This document shows positions 1 through 11,316 of a stretch of DNA of 21,078 nt, in pieces. Where the stretch lies: assembly GCA_019648995.1 (NCBI GenBank), contig BLXT01001819.1, positions 350,685 through 371,762 of the forward strand, written 5' to 3'. The position numbers and the translations under genes are program-made. The DNA is from Plakobranchus ocellatus. Taxonomy: Eukaryota; Mollusca; Gastropoda; Plakobranchidae. A model generated the notes under the pieces. The model was not told where the DNA came from, made no database searches, and was given only the letters and a program-made list of their open reading frames with translations. How positions within the stretch are numbered: position 1 is the first letter of the stretch; every line of letters starts with the position of its first letter.

Positions 1-240
1 GGGGGGGGTCAGAAAGTCCCAAAAAAGGTGTAAGATTATATTTGCACAGCCCCTTGACGCAGTAAAAAAAATCGGCCGTTATCTAGGTTGCTCGTGAAAA
101 CTATTAATCTAATGGCATAAATTAATGGTATTTTTTTTCTTTAAGTTTGTAAGCGCAAATCATATTAAATGATGAGTGTGAAGTATGCTAGCAAAGATGA
201 TCAAGACAGCGATTACAACGAATTCAATTATCCCAATAAG
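1..240. other. Left-edge non-coding sequence with G run
   Basis: The window opens with eight G, continuing off the edge, followed by A+T-rich sequence with no coding signal I can support. The G run is of the same kind as the longer G or C tracts near 10013, 11346 and 19372. Confidence 0.5.
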
Positions 241-330
241 GTGACGGCGGTGGCAGCAGCAGCAGCAAATCTAGTGGTAGTGATAGCGGTAGTGGTGATG
301 GTATTAGGCTTTTTCATATTAGTGATAATG
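241..330. repeat. Degenerate trinucleotide-rich patch
   Basis: The sequence is built largely of three-base steps: a run of CAG units (about 254-267), then GGT, AGT and GAT-like triplets up to about 310. One plus-strand frame reads as a Gly/Ser/Asp-rich string, another as Val/Ala-rich. Neither looks like a conserved protein, so I read this as an old triplet microsatellite rather than an exon. It lies just beyond the 3' end of the minus-strand LINE remnant, and some LINE clades end in short tandem repeats. It could therefore be the element's tail, but that is inference. Confidence 0.5.
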
Positions 331-453
331 CTAGTGCTGACAGTATGGCAGCAATTGTGAAGCAACAGCGATAGTTATAAAAAAAAAAAAATAAACACTG
401 CAAAATACATGTGATGAAAAGGCCAGAGATGAGATGCAGAACTTCTTCTTTAG

Positions 454-672
454 GTACTCTTGACTGGAACAGTCATTGGCGCTCACGTTCCTCCATTCAA
501 ACCTGTTCTCAGTTAACTTATTGCTAACGAAGTAACTTATTGCGTTATTGCTACCATTACCTATTGCCCATGAGTTCAGACTGTTGATAAAAGTTACTCT
601 CTGTCTATCTTTTCTGCGTTTGCCAGGATTCCAGTGAATCCTACCGAAATTTATATGTCCCAAAAAATTGTA
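454..672 (-). pseudogene. LINE ORF2 remnant, C-terminal basic block
   Basis: The minus strand reads FLGHINFGRIHWNPGKRRKD, then RQR, a less conserved spacer, then ENRFEWRNV and NDCSSQEY. This is the common C-terminal arrangement of many LINE ORF2 proteins: a GH motif, a basic GKRRRGRP-like patch, and a final DR-x-x-WR block ahead of the stop. Similarity ends near 454. A run of T on the minus strand follows (plus-strand A run about 380-391) and may be part of the element's 3' end. Confidence 0.82.
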
Positions 673-822
673 GTTGCCTCCGTCTTATGCAATTGATCGC
701 TCAAAATTAGCTTCTTTTAATACCAAATCATTGGTCTTTTTTTTTTTTTTTTTTCTTTCGTCCATTGTAGTATCTACTACTTGTAGTTTTGTCTCTGTTC
801 CTTGTTTATTGTCCAACACTCT

Positions 823-1083
823 CTACCACAAGATAAAACTAATCATAAATAATGTTTTAATTACCCTTAATTTCGTTTCTTTACTGATATTTCTGAATGC
901 TGGTGTTGTTTCATTTTTTTTTATGTATGGATGGCCATAGTTACTCTTTGACTTATTTGACATATGCATCGAAAATCTGATATCATCAGGTGCCCAAGAT
1001 ATTTGAATTTTGTAATGTTTGATTTTTTTGCCTTTGCTAACGAGATTGCGATGTGGGTTAGAGACTTTCATTGAGATGACCAT
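823..1083 (-). pseudogene. LINE RT remnant, post-catalytic (thumb) block
   Basis: This 86-codon open segment on the minus strand starts MVISMKVSNPHRNLVSKGKK and ends RNISKETKLRVIKT followed by LFMISFILW. Many LINEs have, after YADD, a KTK-x-MVIS motif, a LG-x-x-I-x-x-DG-like stretch, then R-NIS-x-x-TK-x-R-V-x-KT and a VLLYGCETW motif. The last of these is visible here in decayed form. The middle is frameshifted relative to the canonical order. Confidence 0.82.
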
Positions 1084-1390
1084 ACACCCTGGTGTTTTGT
1101 TTTTTTTTCATTCAAGGGCATACCCATTCTTTCGCTCTTCAAAACTAGAGTATCTCAAAGTTTTCGAGCTTGTTCATCAGATTCTGCTATTAAAACTCTA
1201 TTATCTGCATACCTGAGATGATTAACATTTTCTCCATCTATTTTTAATCATGAAATATCATCACGACATCATCAAGATTCCTTAAGATTGTTTAACTACA
1301 TAGTTTAAAAAGATCAGGTGACACTATTCATCCCTGCCTCACATTTCTTTTGATAGATTTGCTTTGTTCACATTCCATACTTATAGTGTA
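1084..1390 (-). pseudogene. LINE RT remnant, RQG and YADN catalytic block
   Basis: The minus strand reads SMECEQSKSIKRNVRQG, then a stop, then SPDLFKLCS and TILRNLDD. Further on it reads LRYADNRVLIAESDEQARKL. These are the GVRQG-x-x-x-SPDLF and YADD-x-VLIA motifs of LINE reverse transcriptase. The second Asp of YADD has changed to Asn (codon AAT, about 1202-1200), which together with several in-frame stops makes the enzyme non-functional. Confidence 0.88.
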
Positions 1391-1985
1391 AAGACCATAG
1401 CTGTTTTATTTACTGCAGTGTGTGAGATTGTTGTTTATGTCTGGTGGACAATCTGAGTTCAGTGTGGCTAATTTTATAGCTAAACAGAGAGCGTTTTGTT
1501 TCTGCAGGAAGGGGCTGAACGTAGTGCAGGCAGCACATCAAAGAATCCTCAAAAATTGAGACCAGCTCTTTATATTGTATCCTCTTTATGATTTGTTGGA
1601 GTCTGTCGGAGCGTCAGTAAAGCAGGCGAAGATCTGGTATAGCGTTATATTCTAATAGGATGTGATACTTTGTCTTAGTTGATGCTTATTGTGTTAGCTG
1701 CATTTTTTTTTCTAATTCTTCATCTAGTCTCAAGAAATTCCAAAAATTCAAAAACTTTAAAAAAAAAAAGTCCTTTTGTTACAAATTATAAAAGAGAAAT
1801 CGGTTTATGAGGGTCTACTTTACATTGTTTTGTTTCGGTCCTCGCGTGACCACTCAGGGCAGGCATCTAAACAGAAGTCATTCTTTAATGCTAAAAAATA
1901 TCTACTTATTGAATTTTGATATAAATTATTATTGTCAGATCCATCTATGCTGTACTTTTGTTGTTGAATCATGGGCGGAGAATAG
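1390..1985. other. Extra sequence interrupting the LINE remnant
   Basis: About 600 bp separate the FIDYSKTYD block from the RQG block, where a typical LINE RT needs only some 60 to 70 codons in all between these motifs. The surplus of about 500 bp shows no RT similarity that I can see. A GC-richer part (about 1500-1640) carries weak coding-like strings on the minus strand that I do not recognise. I could not define terminal repeats or a target duplication, so a nested SINE, another transposon or locally scrambled DNA are all possible. Confidence 0.45.
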
Positions 1986-1989
1986 TGTT

Positions 1990-2146
1990 CAGACTATGGC
2001 TTATTTATTTTTCCTCTTTCCCATCAATGTCAAATTTTTCTAGCATACGAAAAAGCTCTTCATGTTTTATTTTATCATAGGTCTTCGAATAATCAATGAA
2101 ACAGGTGGAGGTCTTTTTGCATTTCTATACATCTTTCCATAAGCAT
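1990..2146 (-). pseudogene. LINE RT remnant, FIDYSKTYD palm block
   Basis: In a different frame from the preceding block the minus strand reads CKKTSTCFIDYSKTYDKIKH, then EELFRML and KFDIDGKEEK. This corresponds to the LINE motif F-x-DY-x-KAFD-x-V-x-H-x-x-L, whose first Asp is one of the three catalytic aspartates of reverse transcriptase. That Asp is still present, although Ala-Phe has drifted to Thr-Tyr. The similarity stops near 1990, where the extra sequence starts. Confidence 0.8.
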
Positions 2147-2521
2147 TTACAAAGTGAATGTTGCGTTTCTAATCCCTTTACCAGGCATCAAGCCAAATTT
2201 TTTTGCGGACATTTCTAGTCTTAGACCTGCGCATTGTATGCATGAAAACACGTAACAGGGTTTTTGTAAAATAGCTCTGAAACTGATTGTCCTCTGACGT
2301 TCACATTCTGTTGCTCCTGGTATTTTAGACAGTACTTTAAAAACAGAGTTACTAAAATATTCTGTGTGTACCACCGCCGTATATTGCATTAGGAGTTTTG
2401 TTCTCAAATCTATTTCTTGGTTATCTAATGCGGTATTTATTTCTATTGGGATATTGCACGGTCCTGTAGCTTTTCCAATTTTTTGTTTTGTTTTTGTTAT
2501 TGCTGTCTCTGCCTCTTCTTT
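2147..2521 (-). pseudogene. LINE RT remnant, N-terminal fingers/palm block
   Basis: This 125-codon open segment starts at KEEAETAITKTKQK and passes through ATGPCNIPIEI, the PGATECERQRTIS motif and KFGLMPGKGIRNATFTL. It matches the usual LINE order of an AI-x-K-x-K stretch, then a KATGPD-NIP motif, then a P-K-P-G-x-x-E-x-x-x-x-RTIS motif, then a QFGF-x-PG-x-GT motif. The open frame continues upstream to 2716, but that part is hydrophobic filler with no LINE similarity, so the element probably begins near 2521-2530. The next block, FIDY, continues in another frame. Confidence 0.85.
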
Positions 2522-2529
2522 CAGAGTAA

Positions 2530-5500
2530 TAAAGTAAAATAAAATTCTAAATTGAATAGAAAAACAAAACCGTTTTATTGATGGTTCTTCCCCTACCCAT
2601 CCACCTTTTGCCTCCAAAGTGCAGAACAAAAAAGCAAATTGTGTGAGAAGAAAAAATATATAAAAATATTTATTGCCTTTCAAAAAGCCAGCAAAAGAAA
2701 TGTTGAATTTGAACATCTTTATATCCTGGTGAAATAGGATATATCAAAGGTAAATATATAAAAAAACAATGCCCAAAATATCGACGCTTCTAAAGAAAAT
2801 AGCCAAAATGCTTCTTCGAAAAAAATTATTATTGGTTTCTAATATACTTACTAATGAACTTGACGTTTTTAGGTTACAGAAAGCAAGATGAATGCAATGT
2901 TCATGATTTCAAAACTGAAATTTTCATTTTCAGATAAATTTTACACTGAATTATAGACTTTGCTAAACCTAACATAATCAAAACAAGTCTGAAGTACTAA
3001 ACGACTGCAACAACAAAATAATATTAAACATTTAAAATAGTATAAATGATAGCAAGTACTGAGTCTAACTATATTAATATAACCAATTTAATTTCATGAT
3101 GGTCATTTATCCTGTTCATTGTATACAAACTTTTCTGGGACCCTTCTAAAAATTTGCACTGGACCTGGGGAAAAAAAACACACACAAAAATATTGGACAT
3201 AAACCAAAATTAACCAGTAAAATATTGATTAACTGGTTTCTTAACATTATAGAGAATGTGATTTCAATAGAATGACTGCCTATGGCGAAAAAGACTTTTC
3301 AGTTTTGAAAAAAGTACTCATCAAAGTATTGTTCCTGCTAGGATCTTCTGGCCCAGCATTGATCTAATTTAAAAGTGAAATAACCTCGTTTGTAAAACAA
3401 TAAGTTGTTGGCTTTTATTCCTAAGCTAAGGTTTATAAAGAGACAAATAATTATGATAAATATGGGTGAGATGCACCAAGGGCTGTAACCATAATTTTTC
3501 TATGTGTAAGCAAATACTGCCTTCATATAAAACACATCATGTGTTTACTTTCAATGACTGAATGAGTCACAACCTGACATCAGATGTGCATTTTGTGTTG
3601 TGCACTTGTTATGCAATAACATCACAGTAGATAGTACCCACTAAATTATAGGGATATAGAGATGGGCCATAATTTTTTAGATAGATCCTCCCCCAAAAAA
3701 CAAGACGTAACGTTAGCTTGCATAATTTAACAAACTTCTTACAAAAATTTTAACATGATATGTCATGGCACAAGATTGATATAAAGGATGATATTGAGTA
3801 AAGACAGGACACATTGTCTATAATAGAATAGAATTGTGAGTCTTCTAGATGCCTTGCCAAAGAGTTGTTCTACATAGAAAATAATTATTGATCAAGCAAT
3901 GCAATGACAGCGCCATCCCTTTCACAAAACCAGGCTGAAAATGGGAATGGATGTCTTAATTCTGGGTTTTTGCTACTCTGTTTCTGCCTTCTTTTTAGTT
4001 TTCCGCTAGTCATAAATATCAGATTAAGACATTTTCCTGTTTCTGTGACAGCTATGAAACTAGACTTTAATTAGAATTAAATTAAAATATTCTGCCAAAC
4101 CCATATTTCATTAGTATTTGAAAAATAAAGAAAACTTCTCACAATAGATATTTTAACAAGTACAATTAAAGTATTCAAGTCACTCTGAAGGCAACAGTGC
4201 AATATTGATCCACATCTTTAGTTTTTTCTTCTCTGGTAATGCCAGCAAGTATATTCACCAAATAAAAGAGATCAAACATTCAATTGAAAAAAATAAATAA
4301 AGCAGGACTCCCAGTTATATAAGAAAATGTTTGTGCAACCACAACACATAAAGGCCACATTATGAAAACCAAACCAAATTATTGGTTTGAAGTTCTTGTA
4401 AGCCTTTTATAGGACTTTATTTAAAATAACATTTAAAGCTTTTAAAATTATTAATTTTGAACGTTTCCGGTCTTGAAGCTTCATAAGAATGTGAAAATAA
4501 AATGGAAAAACGTGTTTACAAAGAAAAAAAAAGTTTAACCAAGTTCAGGGAAAAAATTAAATAATGCAATAACGTAGTGCTGATATGTTACAGTAGAGCA
4601 GGCGCTTAGCCTTCATATAAACAGAATTACAAGTGTGACGGCATCATTTCTTACATATCTGATCCTGTGACACAATTTCGTGACTCATTCATTTGGAGAC
4701 CTCCAGGCCTCCATATTTCTGTCTTATTTACAGTGAAGTTTTCTTTTATGATGTTATAACGTTTCTTTTCATAATATTTATTTGCAAAAAGCAAATGAGT
4801 TTAGTGCAGTCTTTAGGGACTGAAAATTTGGCTTTTATACGTTTGGCAAAGCAAAATTTCAAGTACTTGTGAAATTTTTGTCCAACATCACATTTGGTAC
4901 TTCTTGTCCTGCATCATATGTGCAAGCCTTTTAGTCATGTGATTCGCAACCAAAGTCATGTAAAGGGAACTCTTTCAACTTAAAATTCAAGGCATGGAAA
5001 CCAATATATGTACTGCAAGGATATTTGGAAAAAGATTTTTCAGGGACAAAGTTATGCAAAGTTTTACTAAGTGTACAAAATCGCATGTGCTACAGTCCCA
5101 ACCTTCTGTCACAGTCTCATATATATCAATGCTTTTCTGGTAAGTAAAGAAGATAATTAATATAATTTTACAGACATTATTTATAATGCTAATATTGCTA
5201 TATACCTTGAACACAAATGTGTTCTTTCAATTTCTTAGCTTGGAACCCTCTCAAGATGCAGTTTCTACAAAAAATTGATATTTTTTCATGTGAAAGTATT
5301 AGCTAGAGTTTTATCTTGCCAATATAAACACATTGAGAATATTGAAGTCTTTGCTAAAAATGACATTATCCCAGATGATAACACAGGAACAATAGTGACA
5401 GAGTGTGCCACACTGCCCATGTTCAATGAACTGCAGTATTTTGATCATACATAAATACCACATTTCATTTGGTAAGGACAATGTGTCAGGTGTGATTCTC

Positions 5501-6397
5501 TATATTTTTTGCTGTAACAGAAACAGCAGCACACAGCATCACTTTAAAGGGAGTTTAAGAAGCTCATTCCTCATTTTCTTTAAGCAGCAGATCTGCAGCA
5601 GGCACTGGCCGTTCATGTTCTTGCTCTGACAAAGTTTATTTACATTTTGGTCCCTCATCCTTCTTTATCTATTCAGATTTGCTAAATAATTTAGATCTTG
5701 TCTGCCTTTGATTCATCTAATATGTTTTGGTAGGAATCTCATATTGTGATCAGAATAAGAAGATCAAATATTCTACAGCAAAGTCAAAAGTATCACAGTA
5801 TACAATAAATGTATGAAAGAAAATGGATAACAATCCTCCGAAGGCATCATGTATAAATCTCTGGTACAATTTCTCCACTCTGTTTTCATCAAAGAGAGAA
5901 ACAACAATCCAATAATCCTTTATTAATTATTTCCTTACTCTTCCACCTTACTCATTATTAAGACAATTCATATAATGGCTAGAAATCTCAAAAGACTTTT
6001 TGATCTTATTTTGCTGTAGGCCTAAAGCAATTCTCACATGAAAGACAATCCCACAAAAATCTGGGTGAAGGAAGACAAAAAAGATCATGAAAGTTGGTTG
6101 AACTCATTGAAAGTCAATTGCAAGATTGTCAATGAATATATAGTAGTAACAAGGTAAGCAAAAGCTAGAAAAAAGTGGGTAAATAAAAACTGGATGTAGA
6201 AAAGGCATAGACAAAAATTCCTTTGAATCAGTGAATTTATAATTATATTGAGATCAGTCCCAATAAATTGCATGCAACATATAACAGTTTCTGAAGAAGT
6301 TGCATATGAAAGAGATGTTCATTTTTTCTTCAATATGTTTTTATTTGTGTCAATAATTCTCGGCAGTATATGTAATACGTTTTTTCTGGGGTTTTTT
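2530..6397. other. Gene-free A+T-rich sequence
   Basis: I found no conserved coding segment, RNA gene or clear transposon ends here on either strand. The short open frames look like chance ORFs in A+T-rich DNA. An 18-base string at 3643-3660 (AAATTATAGGGATATAGA) recurs at 15808-15825 inside an ABHD2 intron. Whether any of the stretch is ABHD2 3' UTR cannot be decided without transcript data. Confidence 0.6.
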
Positions 6398-6472
6398 TTT
6401 CTACATTGCCTTTGTCTGTTCCTTTTTTAAAAAAAAAACAAAAAAAAGAACAGAAAAAGGCAATATAGAAAA
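6398..6472. repeat. Imperfect inverted repeat (hairpin) with A-rich loop
   Basis: The left arm (6398-6428) carries TTTCTACATTGCC then TTTGTCTGTTCC and a T run. The right arm (about 6441-6471), read on the minus strand, carries TTTCTATATTGCC then TTTTTCTGTTC and a T run. About 28 of 31 positions match, and the loop is a short A-rich string. Transcription of either strand would give a long stem-loop. No further pairing is visible outside the arms, and no known RNA family is recognised. Confidence 0.7.
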
Positions 6473-9400
6473 TAAGGAGAGTTTGGAGAGAGTAAATTGT
6501 GATTTTTGATTCACTGGGACTGCTCTGTAAAGACTCTGAGTTGAGACTCTGATAAATAAGGAGACAAGTGCAGTTTCTAAATCACAGATAGCAGTACACA
6601 GAAAATCCCCCAAATAGTCAGTGATAACCAATCCAGGTATGTTCACATTTATTTTATACCCTCAGAAAGAGAGAGAATTGATTTTTTTTTTTTATATTTG
6701 CCTTCACGTATTTGTGATAAATTTAAGACAAATGCATTAAATAAAAATTAAGCATCCATCATTAAATGTGACAAGTCACGACTTAAACTGAGGAAAAAAA
6801 ATCAAGCTTAGTAAGCTCAGACAGCCACTGTAAAATGAAAGACCCTGATCTTTTTTATGAATTTTCATATTTCATATCTATAGCAATTAACAACTTCTCC
6901 ACGAACAATGCTTTTTTCCTCAAGTTCTTGATAAAAAGACACAAAATCATCAAGAGAGCCACCATGTATCATTTCCATCAGTATCATCCAAGGTTTTGAA
7001 ACAACCATATTTCAACAAAGGCAAACAATCAGGAAGATATACATGATGTAAAATATAATTAAATATCCCTCATACAAAACTATGAAAAGATTAAAAAAAA
7101 CCAAGACTCTAGGGAACAAATGAACATGTTTGCAAGCACAATCCTGATGGGAGTCTATTGAAACAGAATTTTTTTTTAAAGTGAAAATTAAAAGTGATCT
7201 AATCAGTAAAATATTCTTTACCTTCACAGTCACATGCCCTGAGATGAAACTGAATTAACTCATAAATATTTCATGGGCTTAAGAATATAGTTTTCATTTT
7301 TAAATTGTCTTTTTCAAAACCTAGTTCGCGAAACAAAAGAAGAGCTAATTTCTCTCCTTTATAAAGAAGAGGGAGAATACAGGGAGAGGAACAAAGGAAT
7401 GAAGCAGGCCACAAATTGACCAGCTTCGACCTAGTTAGAATGGGAAAGGTGTAATTGATCCTAAACTAATTGTCTCACTCTTAACGTAACATAGAATTGA
7501 AAGTAAGCAATAGCACAATGCTAGTGAAGTGCAGAGACAGACACATACAGTGTGAGAATAGGGGCTTGAGGCAGGATGAGGCATTAAAAGAGAAGAGTTC
7601 TAATTTGAGGGAGTTTTGAACTACGGGGTTCAATAACACACACCCAAAACATAAGCAACATTGTTTTTATTACGATATTAGATCTAGGAGAAAACAATTT
7701 AGATACAGAATATAGTAGATCTCTAATAGCACAAATACTTAGCAGTATGTTATTAAAACGACCTACCTTTAATTTTTGGTCAAGCTTACTCTTATTATAG
7801 AGTTTCTCATCACAAATTTTGGTTAAATCAAGGTGACATTTTTTCTTCGCCTTTTAAATCAAACAAACTGCACTACATATATTCAAATTTTAAAAATGCA
7901 CTATACATTCACACATATTGTACATTACTATGTGCAATTCATTTAAAGCTAGTTTCATTATGCAGCCACCCTTTGTAAAGAGGGTCGGGAACATCAAAGC
8001 AAGATAAGTCAAATGATATAAAGAGAAAGAATTATCAAAATATTACTGAAAACAAATGAGAGAGAACTTATGATGTATAAGTACTGTCATCACGTTTTTT
8101 GTTTTTTTTTTTTGAATCAAAGCATCAAATGTTCAAAAAAAAAATGCCAAATAACACAAAAACTTGCAAAAATATTGAACTTTTTTCCATGCAAATTTGG
8201 TCACCAAAAGATTATCAAGCATTTATGAAGGTTTTTAAAAACAATTCTGCCAATAAAAAAAAAAGTCAAATGATTCACCTAAAATAAGGTTTATTTTACT
8301 TGGCAAAGGAATCAAGCTTCTGTAAGTGATAAAGTCAACATATTATTATATGATCACAAGATCAAAAGCCAAATATTGCTTAGTACTGATGTGATTAGAG
8401 ATTGAAGTCACTTGCTTCATCATATCAAGAGTTTGTGATGAGCATGCTTTAAGAATATCTTACTTTAGATGTATGGCATTTACGGTGTTCCATTTTTCTC
8501 TGTCTAAACATATTGCTACAAATTGCTTTACTCTTTTTCATGTTTGGACACATCATGTATGAGTAGATTTTTGCATGTGCTTTGGGCTTCCACTACCTAA
8601 CTGCATTTATTGAATAAGCATGAAATGAGCATTAACTGAGTATGCACACATTTGACACTTTCTAGAATCTATCGGGTGTCAGTTATGTTACTTCATCTTT
8701 CTGTCACTCTTTTATTTTTTCAGCCCTCACATTTCTTTTATACCTCCCTTTCCTTACTACAGGTTCACCAATGATAACACTACATAATTAACTGTACTAC
8801 ACAATGTAGGTCCATCACATGAGTCTTTAGTCTTTCTGCAGTCAGCAAATCAATTCACCACCATCACCTAACAACAACATTTAACATTCACAGGTTAAAG
8901 TAGCCCACAGACCAGATAGACAAATTGCCGTCATATGTTTACACAAAACACCTCGAGCTACCAAAGAGTCGGTCAGTTCTTATATTGTCAAATATATATT
9001 ACTATCTAAATCTGTCACCTCTCTGCCAGCCTAGATTCAGGCTGCCTTTTGTATTACCTTAAAAGGAAGGGATTAAATTTGTTCCAAGAGGAAATAAACA
9101 CATTAGCCGATAATTTGTGAGAGTGAGAAATTGCAATAATTTGTGAAAGGTAGCAAATCCCACCATGGTTAACCGTGGAACAGCAAGTGAAGATTCCCTA
9201 TGAAGCAAATAAAATGCAGACAACAACAAAAGTAAAAAAAAAATTGCACTTTGGCTTTCAGGACAGAAAGTAAACAAAGACGATGGTAGATTAAAGCTGT
9301 GAAGCACCAATATAGATCATGGTAAGACAAAAACATTCTTAAAAATGAATTCTAGCTTTTGAGCACCAAAATAAAATATGATTTTTCACAAAAAAAAGAA

Positions 9401-9997
9401 GGAAAAAGCACTGGCTTGCACAGAGGATTGCCTGCATATTATATTGACAGACCATTCTTTGTAATGCTATCCCTGATTATACTAAGTAAAATAAACCTTC
9501 AAATAACTTTACATGGACATTTAGAGCAGAAAAAAATTGAATCAAAGAAACTATGCATTCAATCGTTTGCTTTATATTATGGACAAGACAGATTAAATAA
9601 CTAGAAAAAATTTTTTTAAATAAGCATATGCCTTTACACCCTTCTATGGAGTCTCATGTCAGAGTGCACACATTATAAAACATAGTTTTAAGTGTCCTAT
9701 CTATGAGCTTTGCATTTGAAAAAAAATTGGTTGAAGGTATGTGGATTCTGTTTAAAAACAATAAGTATGTAGACTTTTCATAATGTACTATAAATAAGAG
9801 AAAAAAATTTATTTTAAATGCACTTTCTCAAAAAAATGTTATTGAAACATCAAACTTATGAGAATGGGAAACCTATTACAGTAGACATCTACATATACAT
9901 GTTATGTCTTAAAAGTAGAAATGAGACAGATTTCAGAGTAAAAACTAGCCATTAGAGTATTACCTTCTAAAACATCAAAGGAATGTGCGTTTTCCGA
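6473..9997. other. Gene-free A+T-rich sequence
   Basis: No exon, RNA gene or mobile-element end could be supported. The sequence has many A and T runs and scattered short open frames without motifs. It is intergenic DNA or, in its right part, possibly distal 3' UTR of the minus-strand ABHD2 gene. Confidence 0.55.
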
Positions 9998-10029
9998 TTT
10001 TTTTTTTTTTTTGGGGGGGGGGGGGGGGG
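9998..10029. repeat. T15 then G17 homopolymer pair abutting assembly gap
   Basis: Fifteen T (9998-10012) run directly into seventeen G (10013-10029), after which the sequence is unknown. A G run of this length can form quadruplex-like structures and is hard to sequence, which explains why the assembly breaks here. Confidence 0.9.
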
Positions 10030-10049
10030 NNNNNNNNNNNNNNNNNNNN
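10030..10049. other. Assembly gap (20 N)
   Basis: Twenty N follow the G run. A round number such as 20 may be a placeholder, so the true gap length is unknown. Confidence 0.95.
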
Positions 10050-11316
10050 TATTTATTCTTTTCCGTGACAGAAAAATACATGCAATGAATATTAAAACAG
10101 AGATGCCACATAATACATACAAAATTTCCTGAACTTAAAGTGAGAACTCAAGATCAATCATAATTGGTCAGTCATCCAGACAACAGCACATGAACAACAA
10201 AAACAAAACAAGCGTTCCTGAAATTTCTGGAAGTAAGGCATCTCTGTTGAAAGGATATTCAAACTGAGGCCTTTTAAACGGCTAGAAATTTTCATACTGA
10301 CAATATTGACAAGGATCTAGGCATCTAGATTTTGTAATAGATAACTAAAAGGGGACAGATCTACCATCGGAATTGTAGTCATGTACACCTAAATCCAGAT
10401 CTTCATCTATAGCGATCTACTCTTGATCTTGTCTCGAGAAGTTAGGAGTTGAACAAACATCGATATTTTTTCCTTCCCTTTTTAAGGTTTATAATAGATT
10501 TCAAAATTCATTTAAGACTAGATAAGATCTTAAATCATTTTTTTTTCCCATGCTTCAAAACATTTCTTACTTGCCTGCAGCTTCACCTCTTTAGTTTTTA
10601 TAGAATCAATACTGGTACATTACTGTTATAACTTTTAATGAAATAAGTTTACTGCTCATCATAATACAAATCAGCCGTTTTTCCTTAAATTCAGATTTGC
10701 AAACAAAAATTATTGCATAATAAACTAATAAGAAATGAACTTGATTTTGTGGGGGATTATCTTTTCAACTTTTTTTTCCTTTTCTTATTATTTTTATAGA
10801 TGAACTCCTTGCATCTCTTTTCATTACAAACTGCCAGATTCTGAGCCAAGCTTTGTAAATCATTAATCGCAGCCTTACAGCTGGGCAAGTTGCAAAAACA
10901 AGGCCCAAACAAAGCACTAGGCTAGGCTAACACTATACCTAACTCTCTCTGTAAGACAATGCATGCATAATTCCAGTCTCTAAATGATAAATTTCCAGTG
11001 TATTGTTGGCCAAATAGAAAAAAAGGCCCAAAACTCATTAATTTCTATTAAAACGAAGTTCTGCCTCCATGATTTTCTTAATTCTGTTTATTCTTCATTT
11101 AATATTCACCCTCAGAATTTTTCTACTTGCTTTTCTCACCATGATAAAGTCTATCAAAAGAAAAAACAACAACAAAACTTGTCCAGTCATGTGACGTCAA
11201 AGTGCAACCAGCAGTTGTCACTATCAATGATAAGGTAGGCCTAGGAATGATGCACTGTACTGATGCAATTAGCATGTATTTTTCTGCACACATCCTTCCC
11301 CCCTTCCCCGTTCCCT
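10050..11316. other. Gene-free sequence between gap and C tract
   Basis: No coding exon was recognised. AGATCT/GATCT-like hexamers are frequent around 10310-10435, but I could not define a repeat unit. A minus-strand AATAAA (11092-11087) could serve as a distal polyadenylation signal for ABHD2, but the hexamer is expected by chance in such A+T-rich DNA. Confidence 0.45.

Larger units (their letters stand above)
454..2521 (-). mobile_element. Decayed non-LTR retrotransposon (LINE), RT region to C-terminus
   Basis: Reading the minus strand from 2521 downwards, several blocks appear in the order expected of a LINE ORF2. The first is the fingers/palm segment (ATGPCNIPIEI, PGATECERQRTIS, KFGLMPGKGIRNA). 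Next come FIDYSKTYD (about 2100-2074), NVRQG then SPDLF (about 1345-1315), the catalytic-site region LRYADN (about 1217-1200, canonical YADD), the thumb-like RNISKETKLRVIKT (about 885-845) and the C-terminal WNPGKRRKDRQR and ENRFEWRNV (about 635-480). The blocks lie in different frames with in-frame stops, so the copy is dead. It is 5'-truncated: no endonuclease was seen upstream of 2521. About 500 bp of extra sequence separates the FIDY and RQG blocks. The general style is that of invertebrate endonuclease/RT LINEs, perhaps RTE-like; I cannot assign the clade. Confidence 0.85.

Noticed and set aside
169..360. Plus-strand 63-codon frame with a hydrophobic Val/Ala segment resembling a membrane helix
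   Set aside because: The hydrophobic run comes from GTN and GCN triplets of a degenerate microsatellite; another frame gives Gly/Ser instead. No homology was recognised.
2522..2716. N-terminal extension of the 189-codon minus-strand open frame
   Set aside because: Only the part from 2521 downwards resembles LINE RT. The upstream hydrophobic residues come from A+T-rich sequence beyond the truncated element.
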